A DNA stretch of 34,187 bases from Aurantimonas sp. 22II-16-19i (GTDB lineage Bacteria > Pseudomonadota > Alphaproteobacteria > Rhizobiales > Rhizobiaceae): contig NZ_AQQS01000049.1 in assembly GCF_002088275.1 (NCBI RefSeq), positions 1-34,187 on the forward strand, written 5' to 3'. Under the pieces are notes generated by a model, which did no database searches, was not told where the DNA came from, and saw only the letters and a list, made by a program, of their open reading frames with translations. A program made the translations under genes and the position numbers. Shown one piece after another: positions 34,010-34,187 of this stretch. Numbering within the stretch: position 1 is the first letter of the stretch; each line of letters begins with the position of its first letter.

Positions 34010-34187
34010 GGGTGACGATACGGGCCGGCTGCGGCAGCGACGGCAGGAGAAGGCGCGATCGGGCGAGCCCCGGCCGCGCCGACGCTCGATAGGACGTGCG
34101 ATAAATCCCTTCGGGATCTGCCGGACGTCGAGCTGATCTAGTGGTTTGACTCCAACGCTTGGAACCCGCGATTTCTAGCAGCAATGA
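34010..34187 (+). other. Intergenic end of the window
   Basis: No gene is supported. A short ATCCC-TTC-GGGAT hairpin lies near 34106-34119. TTTGACT at about 34144-34150, followed by CGATTT 17 bases later, may be a promoter for a gene beyond the window. Confidence 0.3.

Overview
The window is GC-rich (roughly two thirds G+C, strongly GC-biased third codon positions), densely coding DNA from an alphaproteobacterium, most likely a member of the Hyphomicrobiales (Rhizobiales). Supporting signs are an sdhC-sdhD-sdhA cluster, an FnrL/FnrN-type iron-sulfur regulator, a three-gene DctPQM TRAP transporter, a HmrR/CueR-type copper promoter and a TTG-N17-CTATnT style promoter. The family is inferred, not proven. 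No rRNA, tRNA, CRISPR array, transposase or phage gene was found.

Layout. 236-2832: a translationally coupled pair, CinA/PncC-like NMN deamidase and glutamine-dependent NAD synthetase, together an NAD salvage unit. 2854-3691: a 53-residue membrane miniprotein (minus strand) and a DUF1761-type membrane protein. 3923-7082: acetyl-CoA synthetase with a clear terminator, then a RomA/NAPE-PLD-like metallo-hydrolase. 7083-7728: a gene-poor stretch holding a probable stand-alone small transcript (promoter, 25-codon ORF with a very strong ribosome binding site, terminator). 7729-11994: a secreted PRC-barrel protein, a cyclopropane fatty acid synthase family enzyme, a carboxymuconolactone decarboxylase family protein and a PhzF-family isomerase. 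12159-16049: metal homeostasis, namely a His-rich cation diffusion facilitator and a copper P1B-ATPase behind a CueR/HmrR-type promoter. 16089-17876: a divergent pair, one unknown membrane protein and a ring-cleaving VOC dioxygenase. 18247-23826: a TetR - membrane fusion protein - RND pump operon with a perfect palindrome upstream. 23903-24397: GNAT acetyltransferase. 24629-27317: sdhC, sdhD, sdhA. 27368-29433: a VapD-family Cas2-like putative RNase, a three-helix membrane protein of unknown function, and the FnrL-type regulator. 29738-30064: a small secreted SPOR-like protein. 30517-34009: a dicarboxylate-type TRAP transporter.

Most of the window is housekeeping and accessory metabolism. The features most worth following are: the low-GC VapD gene sitting where sdhB would normally follow sdhA; the small transcript at 7200-7430 with a palindrome inside its promoter spacer; the copper promoter, which overlaps an apparent start codon and so fixes the CopA start; three mutually exclusive stem segments between dctP and dctQ; and two transporters (RND pump and DctM) with inserted hydrophobic segments not found in the standard family architecture.
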